NCBI GenBank assembly: GCA_947359465.1
Contig: OX375881.1
Coordinates: 114,944,738-115,008,737, forward strand
From: Metellina segmentata
Taxonomy: Eukaryota; Arthropoda; Arachnida; Araneae; Tetragnathidae
Reading direction: 5' to 3'
Length of the DNA: 64,000 nt
The notes beneath the pieces are model-generated. The model was not told the DNA's origin, made no database searches, and saw only the letters and a program-made list of their open reading frames with translations. This document shows, piece after piece, positions 43,543-54,884 of this stretch. Position 1 is the stretch's first letter, and every line of letters begins with the position of its first letter. Both the position numbers and the translations under genes were made by a program.

Positions 43543-43693
43543 CTTAGTATTCGTAGAAATCACTTTTGGTTAAAGGCTTCCTTTATGTGAGCTCAATGAG
43601 TTTGCCCACTGTGCTAGCAATTTGCGAGTTGTTGGAACTGCAGGTTCCTCTGTGGGTGTAGTTTTCATATGGATGAAAAACTTTCCTTGAAAG

Positions 43694-43985
43694 GGCCGCT
43701 GTAGTCCAGTTGGTAGTGTAACGGTTAATCGAAGGGCTGCAAGTTTGAATCCAACCAAAGACCATCGTGTGCAAAGGGGACTGGTGCACGTTAGATCTGT
43801 CGTAGCCTCACGTTGGTGGAAATCAGAAGAGTGATGTGCCAGCTCAGGTGGGATGTCATTTGACCTTGGTTGAAAATTACGTGGTGTCCACGATCTTTCC
43901 CTTTTGGGTTTTATCCTGGACCGTCGCCATCAACTCGTTGTGCTCCAAAAAAAAGAGTGTGGTTAATAAAATACCTACCTAAATT
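43694..43985 (+). repeat. SINE-B, full length
   Basis: GGGCCGCTGTAGTCCAGTTG head, B-box AGTTTGAATCC, CCAAAGACCATCGTGTGCAA, body, and AATAAAATACCTACCTA end. Confidence 0.88.
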
Positions 43986-44784
43986 AAATTGCAAACCCTT
44001 TGCCTAGGCTTAAAACTATCGCTTCATGAAGAGCCCTCAGTTTTAAGAAAAATCGCATTTGATTAGGCAGTACTTTATTTGAATTAAATATGCAGGGTGT
44101 TTCGAAACTCATGGGCAAAGATGTAAGGGGTGATAGAAAACATCTAAACAAGCAATTTTCATCATATAATGTATCGGCGGAGAGCAACCGGTAGAAGGTA
44201 TCCGCCGTTACTGTAACATGAAAGAAGGAAACACCAAACGGATAGAGGAGGGAGGGTCAGACGGTGTAATTGTAAACAAGCTATACAAACGCCCACGTGG
44301 GATTCCAAGAAACTAAAAAATTGTGAAATATGAAAGCTGGCAACCCTCAGGATGCAATATGGTGATCCTGTATTTCTTTGAACTACAGCTGATAGCGATA
44401 TGTTTAGTTGAAAAATTTACGGTTGAAAAGTTTGTGTTTTAAAGTTTTTGTGTGCTGCATTTTCTGCTGCCCTTCATAATATATTGAAAGGTACGTTGTT
44501 ACAATTCTTTACTACGGACAGTTATGTTCCTATCAAACAGAAAATCATTGACTTCTGCTTCTGGGAACTTTAATGCACCTACAGTTGAATGTTTACAATT
44601 ACCCCATATTTTTCAAGGGACGGGATGATTCTAAACGTAACTTTGCCAATAGTTCAATTGGGATAGAAAACAAATATGTTATCCCGCGTAATTTTGTATT
44701 CAATCGTATTTAGTACGCTTGAATTGCGTTTTATTGCATTTTTCGTATTCATGGTTAGCATGAAGACTGTTTTACTAAAACGTC

Positions 44785-46030
44785 ACACATGTTGAAGTTC
44801 TTACAACTGACCAAGTTCTGTCTCGCTTGAAGGAGGCAAAAGAGAGGTGAGAAGATAGTGAAGAGGCCTAGTGAGAAGATAGTGAAATAGCCAGAAGGGG
44901 GTAATTAAGAAACCAAAAAAGAAGCAAATGGAAAGGAAAGCAGAACTCGAGGACAGCAAAGGATGTGGAACTATAGAAAGAATTGACTAACATTAACGGT
45001 GAAGAGTTTGAAGTTCTCCAAACATTTAAGCAAAATATAGAAGACTAGCTTGTAAGGGAAGTTAAATATTTTGGAGCCATTCATGGAAGACATTGAAACG
45101 ACTACGTTTCTGCTTGTAGGTGTTAAGGGAGGAAAGAGAGAGAAAACCCATTTTTTGTTTGTATGAAGCGTGGATGGCGTTTCAGAAGAAGAGTTTGTGA
45201 TCACTGGACTCAAATGCATCGACTAAATTCGCTGTGGTTGAAAAAGACTAATTCTGTGTTACCAAAGACCATGTCAAAGCAATTTTACCTACTCCAACCC
45301 TTATGTTGGTATCCGTGGAAATGAAAAAGCAGACTTGGCGGCAAAGAATGCATCTATGCAGATAAATTTTAAAATACCTCTAGATGATATAGACTCAACC
45401 CTAAAACAAGCTATACACTTATCATGGCAAAATAATTGGGACCTCGAAACGCTAAATAAACTCCATTCGATTCAACCGTCCGATTAAGGGTTTTAAAAAA
45501 GTAAATTTAAAAAGACACCATGACGTTAAATTGACAAGGCTTCGAATCGGACATTCATATTTTACCCACAAACATTTGTTAAGCGGAGAACCTGCTCCAT
45601 TATGTTCTACTTGCCATCAAGTTTTTTCAGTAAGACACATTTTGACAGAGAATATTCCAATTTTAACAACCATAGACTGTTTCAATTTGGTGCTCCAATT
45701 CTTAACTTAACAGACCGCTTGATAGATCCGTATCACAAAAACGTATTTTATTCCTCTCTGATATTGGTTTTATAAATCATACAGCATTTTGGTTCGTCAG
45801 GATGTACCCCTCTTAGAAGTTCTGAAACGGTTCACTGAAACACCCTGTATATAGCTTTTATTTGATATAAGTTTAGTTTTGCAATCGTGTTATGTTTTCT
45901 CGTCGTTAAAGGTATAACCTTTTAATTTAGACAACATTTGGCCAGATCTGGCCCTTGCGCCATAAAAAACCACCAAACCAAACCTACTCCAACCTGTAGC
46001 AAATATTTTCTATTTGAGGGCACTGTTAAT
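44785..46030 (+). pseudogene. Transposase C-terminus, broken by LINE
   Basis: Plus-strand remnants read VLTTDQVLSRLKEAKER near 44795-44845, KGGKREKTHFLF near 45120-45160, SEEEFVITGLKC near 45180-45220 and VTKDHVKAILPTPT up to 45299. The frame resumes after the LINE (45982 on) as CSKYFLFEGTVNV and a stop. This resembles the C-terminal region of pogo/CENP-B-like transposases of arthropods. Several frameshifts and stops are present. Confidence 0.6.
45300..45981 (+). mobile_element. 5'-truncated non-LTR retrotransposon (Jockey-like)
   Basis: The 3' end of a LINE ORF2. VGIRGNEKADLAAKNAS (RNase H end) near 45308-45360 is followed by RLRIGHSYFTHKHLL, GEPAPLCSTCHQ and VRHILTE (C-terminal zinc-ribbon-like region typical of Jockey-clade elements). 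A non-coding end terminates GGCCCTTGCGCCATAAAAAA. The perfect TSD ACCTACTCCAACC is at 45287-45299 and 45982-45994. Stops and shifts make it inactive. Confidence 0.9.
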
Positions 46031-46429
46031 GTGTAAGAAATGTAATGTTCGTTTTTCGTACCCAAGTTTGTATTTTTAAACTTTTAGGGGTTTTTTTTGT
46101 AAGTTTTTTTTTGCATTAAATACATTTTTTGTTCAGTAAATGTTCAAATTATTTATTCTTGTGTATTCCTGGAAGTTCACCTCATGATCAATGCAACTTT
46201 TAAGTGTCACTATATTTTGCAGGGGTAAAAAATGGGAGTATTTAATGGGGTAATGTAAAGATCAAAACGGGGTTATTGTAAACATGGTATTAGAAGGGTA
46301 AAAATACCATTAGAGTTCCTTTTACTGCCATGACTACTGCTCATGCTGTCATTTATTCAATATTCAATCTCACGAGGAAAATCGTTGTTTACAATTACCC
46401 CTACTTTCAGGTGAAGGTATGTAGGAAGG

Positions 46430-47125
46430 AAAAACAGTGAGGTATGTTCTGCTGTCCAGTCGAAATGGCAGAAGGTATGGGCCGATCAAATGGTCACCCA
46501 CAATTCCAGCCCAAGCAATTAAGCTTGAAACGCTTCAGATACGCATGAGGACGTGTGTCGTACGGATTGTTAGATGCCCACACATGAAGGTTGTGCGTAT
46601 TACAAATGCCTTCACGAGTAAAGGTGCATTCCTCCGTGATTAACGCATGTACACTAAAATCAGGTTGTGCTGCTAGCTGTTGCAAAAAACAACGTGCAAA
46701 CTAGACACGTGGCGCATAATCTGCAGGTTTCAAGGCTTGCACTTTCAGTGCATGGTAGGGGTGTAATCCTTCGTCCCGTAGTACTCTCCAAACAATCGAG
46801 TGGAGCACATTTACAGCACAGGAAACCTTTCGCGTGCTAATATCCGGACGATCTTCCACTTTTTGCAGAATGTCCTCTACAACTTGTGGCGTCCGCCCAC
46901 TCCTGATATGCCCTGTATCATGCATGCCGGTGAAAAAAGATCCCGTTTCGCAAGGCACCGATGCAATTGCTCGAACATTTTTCGGTCTGGTACATGTCTT
47001 CTCGGGAAACGCTGCCCGTAGTCTTTCGGCTTCCAGAGCATTCCCATTCGCAAGACCATACATAAAATGCATGTTCGCCTTTTCCTGATTACTGTGCCTA
47101 CTAAGCCATGCCTTCTGAAATCCAC
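46430..47125 (-). pseudogene. DUF4817-type transposase N-terminal and middle part
   Basis: Minus-strand HFMYGLANGNALEAERLRAA, FPEKTCTRPKN, SCAVNVLHSIVWRVLRDEGL and YHALKVQALKPADYAPRV lie in one 124-codon frame (46701-47072). A stop follows, then QQLAAQPDFSVHALITEECT and VWASNNPYDTRPHAY in the same frame, then a frameshift to AGIVGDHLIGPYLLP. This order is that of the widespread arthropod DUF4817 transposase-like proteins of the IS630-Tc1-mariner group. The usual FTDE catalytic Asp is Glu here (ITEE). Confidence 0.85.
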
Positions 47126-47297
47126 GGTAGAATTGACGATGTGTAAGAAAACTCGCGCTTTTTGCTTTCCATTATAGCGCCGTCTAGCGGTTCACCGCTT
47201 GTTCTCCGCCCATGCATTGCATGGTGAAAATTGCTTGTTTAGATGTTTTCTAACACCCCTTACATTTTTGTCCACGAGTTTCGAAACACTCTCTGTA

Positions 47298-47547
47298 TAA
47301 ATAAATTCATAAGCAAGCAAATTAAAATAATTGCATATCAACTTATTTATTAAAAGTAACATTTTTTTATTTATAATATACATTGTAATGAAGTTGCAAT
47401 GCATTGAATAAAAAAAGAGGTTTTGTCAACATTTAGACTACGGCCAGTACAGCAGTTGTACCTAGAATCGTGCCAAGAAATAATTTAGACTACGGGCAGG
47501 TACAGAAGTTGTACCTTGAATGGTATAAGAATCTCGTCAGTTATATC
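47298..47547. other. Spacer between two DUF4817-type elements
   Basis: AT-rich. The phrase TTTAGACTACGGCCAGTACA repeats in diverged form at 47433 and 47488 (about 55 bp apart). Confidence 0.5.
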
Positions 47548-47739
47548 TACGGTCATGGGACAAATTTAAAGGGTGGTACAGCTTACTAAAATATACATTT
47601 TTCGTGTAGGAACGTATGGTCTGAAGTGACGCGTGGAAGCACGAACACAAAAAAAGATGAGACATGAACAGAAAAACATTTTTTTTTACAACATATCTGC
47701 AAAATGCTTATTTGCAGCAATGTTTACAATAAATGCTCA

Positions 47740-48470
47740 AACTTGCGACCACCTACAGTAATATATGCTTGGTATCGTCAAAGGAGTGATTGGCGAACAG
47801 TTCCAAAGACGCTAGTTATTTCGTGCACGCTTGCAGCCGCAATGGATAGTCGAACGAGATCATCAATTGAGTCAACAGGAGTCCCGTAAACGATAGTCTT
47901 CAGATGCCCCATAAGGAGTAATCGATGTTCGATCAATCTGGCGAACATTGTGACCATCGGACTCATCCACCACACCCAATCCATCGCCCCGCAAAACTGG
48001 CATCCAGGTAATTTCGGACAACCACGTTAAAATGGGCTGGCGCACCATCATGTTGAAGCCACTTGTGATTACGAACGACAGTCGGAACATCTTGCAGCAA
48101 TTCTGGTAAAACCTCTTCCAGAAAAATACGATTATCTAAGCAAATTGAGTCGCGTTGGTAGGAGATATGGGCCTATGAGCAAATCACAACACCCGCCCAA
48201 ACCTTCACCGAGAAGTGTTTTTGGAATGCATGTGGACGTGTAGCGTGTGGATTTTCTGTTGCCCACACACGAGTATTGTGCATTGAAAACCCCTTCCTGT
48301 AAAAAGTAGTCTCATCTGTGAATAGTACAGAAGCTGAGAAATCCGGCTGCAACGCACACTGCTGCTAGAACCATTGGCAGAATTCTACGCGCAGCGGGTA
48401 ATCACTTGCTTGCAACACTATGACTCTGAATATGGAATGGGTGTAAACTTTCTTCATTTATGACCAGTGG
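47740..48470 (-). pseudogene. DUF4817-type transposase, middle and C-terminal part
   Basis: Minus-strand SLHPFHIQ (near 48440), VLQASDYPLRVEFCQWF, SVLFTDETTFYRKGFSMHN (first Asp), VWATENPHATRPHAFQKHFS, ELLQDVPTVVRNHKWLQHDG and APAHFN (second Asp), LDASFAGRWIG, and MGHLKTIVYGTPVDSIDDLV with FGTVRQSLL in the 47778-47984 frame. Stops and frameshifts occur between blocks. The last codons overlap the long TIR. Confidence 0.85.
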
Positions 48471-49600
48471 CGGATCTATTCAAGTGGGGGCCCCAAGCGG
48501 AAAAAATTTCGGTGCCCTCAAATTCAAGTTAAAAGTTTAAGAAAACGCTCTCATTAAGTTATTAACAAAAAGAAAAGTAGTCGAAAATTTCATACCATAA
48601 CAAATTAAATAAATTTATTTTTAAAAAAAACATATTTCCACATGAATTTCCGTTTTGCTTTATTTTTTGAAAATTTGTCTATTTTGAGAGCGTCAAATCG
48701 GTTTAAAATTTCTTGCTCTATATACAGAATGGTCATACTAATTAATCTTTCTTCTCCCATAGAACTCCTTGTATAATTTTTTACTCTTTAAAACAGAAAG
48801 CGATCTTCCTCCTGTCGTTTTAAATAATATTTCAACATTCGGAACTGTGCAAAACATTTCTTTGGCAGCTCGATAGATGTCTGGTTTTTATGGTGTGCTC
48901 GTTTCCTTTTAAAAATATTAAAAAATGGTCAAATTCATCTTCAAAAGTACTAACATCAATGTCATTTTTGTAAATATCCTTAAACTTTTTTTATCGTGTG
49001 CTTTTTTTAATCCTGCCTTAGTTTCAGCCTGTTTATCAAATCACATGACATAACATGCAATGACTATGACATTTTCACTTATTGTAAATTCATTTCCGAC
49101 TTCTTTGTATTCAACAAAAAACATTTTTCTCTTTAGCTGTCTGCGAGGTTGTCAGTCTTCTACATTAAATGATAGGCCTGATAAATCAGTTGTCTCTTTA
49201 TCAAATTCTTCTCTGAAATTATTGATAAAATTTTGTAATGAATTCAGTAGGGTAGATCATTTCAATAGTTTGCATTCCACTGATTGCAATAATTTACTAG
49301 TAGCATTTATTCTTTGTAACATAGTATTCGAAATAACTGCCACGCGGCGGTTTCATATATTTGTCCATTTCTTCAGAAGTTAAGTCACCTCCACTATGTT
49401 AACTTTTTTTTCTTCTGAATTACAAATTTCAGTTGTTAAAGTCTCTTTTATATGGGTTTTATAGTTAATAGATCATCTGATCTTGCTTACCATCTTGTAT
49501 TAGAAATTCTTTTCCCTGCACTTAAAGAAGCACATTGTAAAACACACAGTCACAACTTTTCTCGAACCTTAATGAAAATACATTTTAAGACGATATTTTA
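48470..49600 (-). mobile_element. hAT remnant (ZMYM1-like), inserted in element 2
   Basis: It begins CCAGTGGCGGATC followed by GTGGGGGCCCC, a terminus common to ZMYM1-like hAT elements. Minus-strand remnants include RRVAVISNTMLQRINATSKL, LLQSVECKLLK, SLQNFINNFREEFDKETTDL and NEFTISENVIVIACYV. The right boundary near 49600 is not precise and no TSD was found. Confidence 0.65.
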
Positions 49601-49869
49601 TTTTGGTATTCCGGGTTCCGGTATTGCCAACATTCGCTTCGGTATTCCGTGGCTCTACGCGGCCGCTTAGTCCGCATCTGTTTGTGACTCCAAACGGTGG
49701 GTTGACTCACATGTACACGTGGCTCTTGTACTTGTGTGGGGTGTTTCATCCACAATGTTTGAGATGGTTTCTTCTGTTTGGATGTCGCAGTTATTAATCC
49801 AGTTCTTCCGTCAGAGCTGGCTTTGAATGAACCTTTTTCACAAAGGTGCCGATACAACCGCTCAAACAT
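49585..49869 (-). pseudogene. DUF4817-type transposase N-terminal piece
   Basis: MFERLYRHLCEKGSFKASSD is the conserved N-terminal helix of the family. It is followed by a frameshifted KKPSQTLWMKHPTQVQEPR region. Upstream codons (RDPNH) lie on the other side of the PIF/Harbinger-like element at about 50858-50872, and removing that element with one TTA target copy joins them in frame. Confidence 0.8.
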
Positions 49870-49872
49870 TTA

Positions 49873-50854
49873 CGGCCGTATTCACAAGTCCGAGTTAACT
49901 CGAGGATCAACGATAATCCGCGAGTTATCGAAAAAACCTTATTCACAAGTCCTGATCCGTGGTTTAAACTGCCGTTTCGGTGTTACATTTTGATCCTCCG
50001 AAATCGGCGAGTTAACTCGCGAGTTACATTTAACGCATGCGCAGTACCATCTTTTTGGAAAAAGAAAATGGAGGACACATTTCATTCTATGCTCAATTAC
50101 AGAATTCTTGCGACGACTGAACTGGATCTGTCATTACGGAGCACCTACTAAATAGCAGCTAATCTCCTCATAATAAAATTGCTTAAATGGAAAAATTTAA
50201 ACACATTTTTATTGAAATTCAAAAGAAAAATGAAAATAAAAATAGCTGCGTAATCTTAACCAAGCAGCTTAGCGAAAAGATAGATGGCGCCACCTCTGTC
50301 CTCTAAGCCGGAGAGAGCGAACGGTAGAAAACGACCATGGCAGATACAAATTCGTCGTAGAATTAAAATTATTCTGTTGAGTTACTACGAATGAAAGAAA
50401 ATTGATAATACAAGTTACTTGTCACGACACCAACACACACCCATACTGACAAGTACAAAGATAATCAGATTACATACATCTGTCAAGACATTGTGTACAA
50501 TTCTTTCTTGCCAAATTTAGGTTTCCATAAAATTCCAATTTGAGATTAAATACCTTTGCATTTCTTTTCCCAAACCCATATTAAAATGCTGTGCGAGTCC
50601 TATTTATTCACAATTTGGAATCAATTCTACGGCGAAGTACGGGCTTGATCAGTATGAATGCAGATTCGGGCGTCCTAACCAATGTAAACAAATATCATGT
50701 GATCGTGAGGAGCCAATCATAGCGAGCGTCTCATTTTAATCCCCGGATCACTTAACACGCCGTTTGAGAATACCGTTTTTGATAATCCTCGAGTTAACTC
50801 TTACTCGCGGATCAACTGATCCTCGAGTTAACTCGAGACTTGTGAATATGGCCG
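49873..50854. mobile_element. PIF/Harbinger-like non-autonomous element
   Basis: 982 bp with TIR CGGCCGTATTCACAAGT (left) against the complement of CGGCCATATTCACAAGT (right), flanked by TTA at 49870-49872 and 50855-50857. A 3-bp TTA/TAA target is the hallmark of PIF/Harbinger. Repeats of CGAGTTAACTCG with GGATCA follow both TIRs. No transposase was seen. Confidence 0.85.
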
Positions 50855-51142
50855 TTAGTGGTTCGGATCACGGATGGCCAGGCACACTACTGCCCTCTAC
50901 CCACAATATTGCCAGCCAATCACGGCTGCCGAGTTTGTATTACTGTTGGTGATCGCAGTTTTGAGAATTTATTGTAAACATTGCTGCAAAGAAGCACTTT
51001 GCAAGGATGTCGTAGCGATTATTTTATGATAGTGATTTTTTGTGTTCGTGCCTCCACGCGTCACTTCAACCCTACATTCCTTTTCAAAAAATGTATGTTT
51101 TTAGTAAGCTGTACCGCCTCTCCAAGTTTGTCCCGTGACCAT

Positions 51143-51689
51143 AAAATCACCCTGTTTTGCAGTAGTCAAAAGGTTAAGAATGCAAAACAATTATGTTGTC
51201 GCCAAGAGAGTGAATAGTTTTCGTCCATTCCAAATTTTTGCCACACTTTTTATTAAAATCGAAATGCATCACCCTGTTTTCAGTTCGTCATCTTCAGTAT
51301 TTCAAGCACTCTTGAAAGCAACGACACAGTTCAAAACCTCAACTGTAGATTACTCGATTTGTGATCAAGAGATGGCGCCAGTTTACAAGTTATAATATTG
51401 GTTCGACAATTTTCTGAATAGAATTTTCATTTAAATCTTGTCCAGCAGAAAAAGCAGTTTTATTTCATGACAATTTTCTGAACAAAATTTTTATCTTTTT
51501 CCCGTCCTACAGTTAAGGTAAAATGACTCATGTTTTTAAATGGGCTGCGTACAAATGAATGGCCAAAATCCGGGAGGTAGGGAATTGTGTTACGTATAAG
51601 GGCGATGCTAATTTTAAGAAATATATATAGTAAGACAAAAATTGCTGTCGAGACGTTGTCCCTACAAGCATAATTTTCTCACTTTCGTC
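51143..51689. other. Spacer
   Basis: A plus-strand 86-codon frame at 51135-51395 has no recognisable domain. Nothing else stands out. Confidence 0.35.
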
Positions 51690-52275
51690 AAGGATAGGAC
51701 GAGTGACGGATTAGAAACCGGAGGGTTGGAAGTTCGAATCCAATCAAAGGGGGTGCAAGTAAAATCTGTTGTGGCCTGAAATCTCCTCACGTTGGCTTGA
51801 AAGTTTAGAGTGGTTGCCAGCTCAGGCGTTGCCTCGTCCTTTCACCGTGAATACTCGGTACTTCATGCAGAGTAATTTTAATTAATTAATTTACACAACG
51901 GACTATTAACGACGGTCCGGGACCAATTCCCTACAGACAGATCCGAGGACGATACCAAGTGATTTTGAACCTCGGTCAGATGACGAGGCAACACCCGAGC
52001 TGACACCCCACTCTCCAAACTTCCACACCAACTCAACGCGAGGACTTTCGGCCACGACAGATTTAAGGTGCACCAGCTGTTTCTACACTATACGCTTACA
52101 AATATACATGCACAGACACGGATTCGAAACAGGAACCTTCCGATCTAGAGTCTTAACACATTAACCACCAGACCGGTTGGTCGGCTCAGATTTAATGTGC
52201 ATCAACGCCGTTTGTACGTTTGGTTGGATTCGAACTCGCAACCTTCCTCTTACAACCGGATCATTCCGATTAGAG
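51690..52275. repeat. SINE-B(+) followed by SINE-A(-) in SINE-B(-)
   Basis: 51697-51865 is a plus-strand SINE-B starting within the head (GAGTGACGGATTAGAAACCG). 51871-52185 is a minus-strand SINE-A with head GACCGGTTGGTCGGC. 52186-52275 is the head side of a minus-strand SINE-B (GGTTGGATTCGAACTCGCAA). Confidence 0.8.
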
Positions 52276-53574
52276 AAAACCAAATAATTGCCTACATTCC
52301 AAAATGAACACTGTGTATTGAATTTATTGATGGATTGGAAAGATTTTGGATTGTGAGGAATGATTACAAATTATGTCCATACTTTCTCATGCATCCTATA
52401 TGTAGCCAGAGTTGTAGATGCATGTTGAATACATAATAAAAATCCTGTCTTTTCCAATAACTACAACAGGGAAAACTTATCTTGTTGCTCCCAATGAAAA
52501 TCAATTGTACTATTGTTTCAAAACTTCAAGACAAATTGTTTTATACTAAAATAATGCTTTCAACTTTGATATGGTTGCCTTTTTTATTTATGCTCAATAT
52601 TCTTTCAAAATTTTCGCAATGTGTTCTAAGACATGTTTAAAAAAATTTCCAGTGCCCAGAAATTTTAATTTAGTTTTATCAATTTAGTACATGTATGATT
52701 ACATTTTATACAAAGTTTCTAAAAAATATTGGATCAACTTAAAATATTTCAGTAACGTCAGCTGTAATGTTTTCGATTATATTGAGTCTATATTTATGTA
52801 AAATAATGGGTATGTTATATCTTAGGGGATACGTAGTTTTATAGTTAAGAAACTGAGAAGCATAAATATTGTATTTCCGTGTGTAATAAAGAAACAATGA
52901 ACCAAAAGTATAAATGTAAATATATTTAACAAAATAATATATTAAAATTTTTTTAAGCACATAAACATTTTGTAATGTATTTTTTTAATAATTTAAAAAC
53001 AATTTTTCCTCAATGATACTTAATATACTTTTCAAGACACATTGTGATAAAAATTATATAGGGCTGTAATTCGATGTTCCATTTATATTTTTACACTTAA
53101 TATCAGCCTGCTTTACTAAGCCAGAATGAAACAGTGCAACTCTACCAAAAAGTACTTTATGTTAGAGTTGGGTTATACTGCTATAAAAACTACTACATCG
53201 CAAGTTAATTTTTGTAGTGGTGGCTAAGCTCGCTACACTGCTTTGAATTAACCAATTCATACAAATTAATATTTGTCTATTGTTTTTTAAGCTATGGTTA
53301 TTCTTTCATTATAAGATGACCAACAATTTTAAATACATGCTATCATAAGAAGAGCTTTTATTCAGAAACCAAAAATTTGAGCTCTGAATTTTTGACAGAT
53401 TAAAATAAATGTTAGTTAATACCTTCCAAAGTTTCAGGAAAAATAAGACGGTTTATTTGTTATAGCCCTTTTAAGTACTGTTTTAAAATTATTTGTTTTA
53501 CTTTGTGTATAAAAATCCACTAAAATTTAAAAGTGCCATTGCTTTTGTAGTTTAGACGGTCCTGAATCCATCCC
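52276..53574. other. AT-rich spacer
   Basis: About 1.3 kb of AT-rich sequence without a recognisable gene or repeat. Confidence 0.4.
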
Positions 53575-53976
53575 AAAGGGAGAGATCTAAGGACAACACT
53601 TCTTTCATTTTTGAGCAGGCACCCACTTTCAAAACTTCCCAACCACGCCCATGTGAGGACATTCTGAGGCTATGAGAATTAGCATGCACCAACTCACTAG
53701 TACACAATGGCCATTCGTTGGATAATGCTGGTATCTGCCATGACTCTTGAGAAATGATCCAGACACAAAGTCTGCCCCTATCACCATTGAACACATTTAA
53801 TGCCACAACAGATTTAACATGTACCAGACCCCTTTGTACACGAGTCTGGTTGGATTCACACTCGCAACCCTCTGGTTGTTGATCTGTTTACTCTTCCAAC
53901 CGGGCAGCCCGTCCATGATTTTGAAATACAGTTGTAAATATTATTTTCACTCGAAACTGAGATCTATGCCAGTATA

Positions 53977-54485
53977 CACTATCTACCAACAAATATTTGG
54001 ACACCTGTGTTAGCAAAGGAAAACGAAGTTTATTCACATTCAATAGTTGGTGAGGCCACCACTAACTACTATTACAGTTTTGACACTCCAGGACTCTTAA
54101 CCAGTCGTACAAAGGCTCGCCGTAGGTTCCGCCATTTGGCTTGGTGAAGACAGGTCAGTTCAGTCACCGATGTCGGACGGAGGGGGCATTCGTACAGTCG
54201 ACGCTCCAACTCATCCCAGAGTAGCTTGATCGGGTTAAGGTCCTGGCTCTGTACAGGCCAGTCCATTCGATGGAACCCATTGTCAGCATACCAAACCATG
54301 GTGGACCTCACAACATGACAGGTGGCATTGTCATCCTGAAAATAACATGGGTCCGCAACGTAGGAAGCGCATAGTCATCCAAAATGGTTCAGTAGGTCTC
54401 GGAATTGAGTCCAAGGGTCCCGTGCCATACCAGGAGAAACATCGTCGATTGCAGGGGTGTCCCAATTACTTGTTGGTAGATAGTG
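53977..54485 (-). mobile_element. Tc1-like deletion derivative with TA target
   Basis: TIR CACTATCTACCAACAAATAT (left) and the complement of CACTATCTACCAACAAGTAA (right), flanked by TA. The related empty site at 57510-57515 (CCAGTATATAAACTACC) confirms both boundaries. 509 bp, with the 3' transposase part retained. Confidence 0.93.
54072..54345 (-). pseudogene. Tc1 transposase C-terminal part, catalytic Glu lost
   Basis: The minus strand reads DDNATCHVV near 54320-54345 (second catalytic Asp), WYADNGFHRMDWPVQSQDLN, then PIKLLWDELERRL and RPTSVTELTCL. The catalytic Glu of the usual PIEHLWD is Lys. Asp-to-Lys distance is 35, the DD34E spacing. The N-terminal half and first Asp are deleted. Confidence 0.88.
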
Positions 54486-54884
54486 TATAAACTACCTCTT
54501 TAATTTTTGAGCTGGCACCCCACTTTTAAAACTTCTCAACCACATCCATGTGAGGACATTCAAGGCTATGAGAATAAAGCATACACCAACCCCCTGGTAC
54601 ACAACGACCATTTGTTGGACAGAGCTTTGGATTTCATAACCCTGTTTGTTAATACACCACTTTACCAACCGGGCAACAATGGCCTCGCCAGATTATCTTA
54701 CAATACTTGGACTAATAGACTAACTAGCCCATCTATTGGTCGAAGGAATCTGAGGAATGATTCTATTGGTCAGACAGCCTAACTGGTTGAAAGAGTGGCA
54801 GGGAAACTGCTGGTTGTATGTGGAATACTGGGTACATGATCCTCTGATGAATAAACGCTGATGTCTACCATGACTCATGAGAAC

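Larger units (their letters stand above)
44258..46403 (+). mobile_element. pogo-like element carrying a LINE insertion
   Basis: Ends are CGGTGTAATTGTAAACAA (left) and the complement of GGGGTAATTGTAAACAA (right). Further copies of this motif occur near 44593 and 46242. Between them lies a transposase C-terminal remnant and a 682-bp LINE end. The class is inferred from the C-terminal protein remnant and is less certain than the element boundaries. Confidence 0.6.
44091..47297 (-). mobile_element. DUF4817-type mariner relative, split (element 1)
   Basis: Both ends carry matching inverted sequence of about 100 bp (GTGTTTCGAAACTC, then GTAAGGGGTG and GAAAACATCTAAACAAGCAA), next to TA. The minus-strand transposase remnant is at 46430-47125. 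A pogo-like element (44258-46403) sits between it and the left terminus. The element's own C-terminal half is missing. Confidence 0.8.
47548..51142 (-). mobile_element. DUF4817-type element with ~215-bp TIRs (element 2)
   Basis: The first ~215 bp at the left (GTCATGGGACAAATTTAAAG, GAAGTGACGCGTGGAAGCAC, GCAGCAATGTTTACAATAAA) are repeated inverted at the right end (50930-51142). The minus-strand transposase runs from about 50950 down to about 47740, split by a PIF/Harbinger-like element (49873-50854) and a hAT remnant (about 48470-49600). Removing both leaves about 1.5 kb. Confidence 0.85.

Noticed and set aside
45835..45855. GAAACACCCTGTATA as the terminus of another element
   Set aside because: It lies inside the TSD-bounded LINE, where the LINE frame still reads. 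No partner terminus was found.
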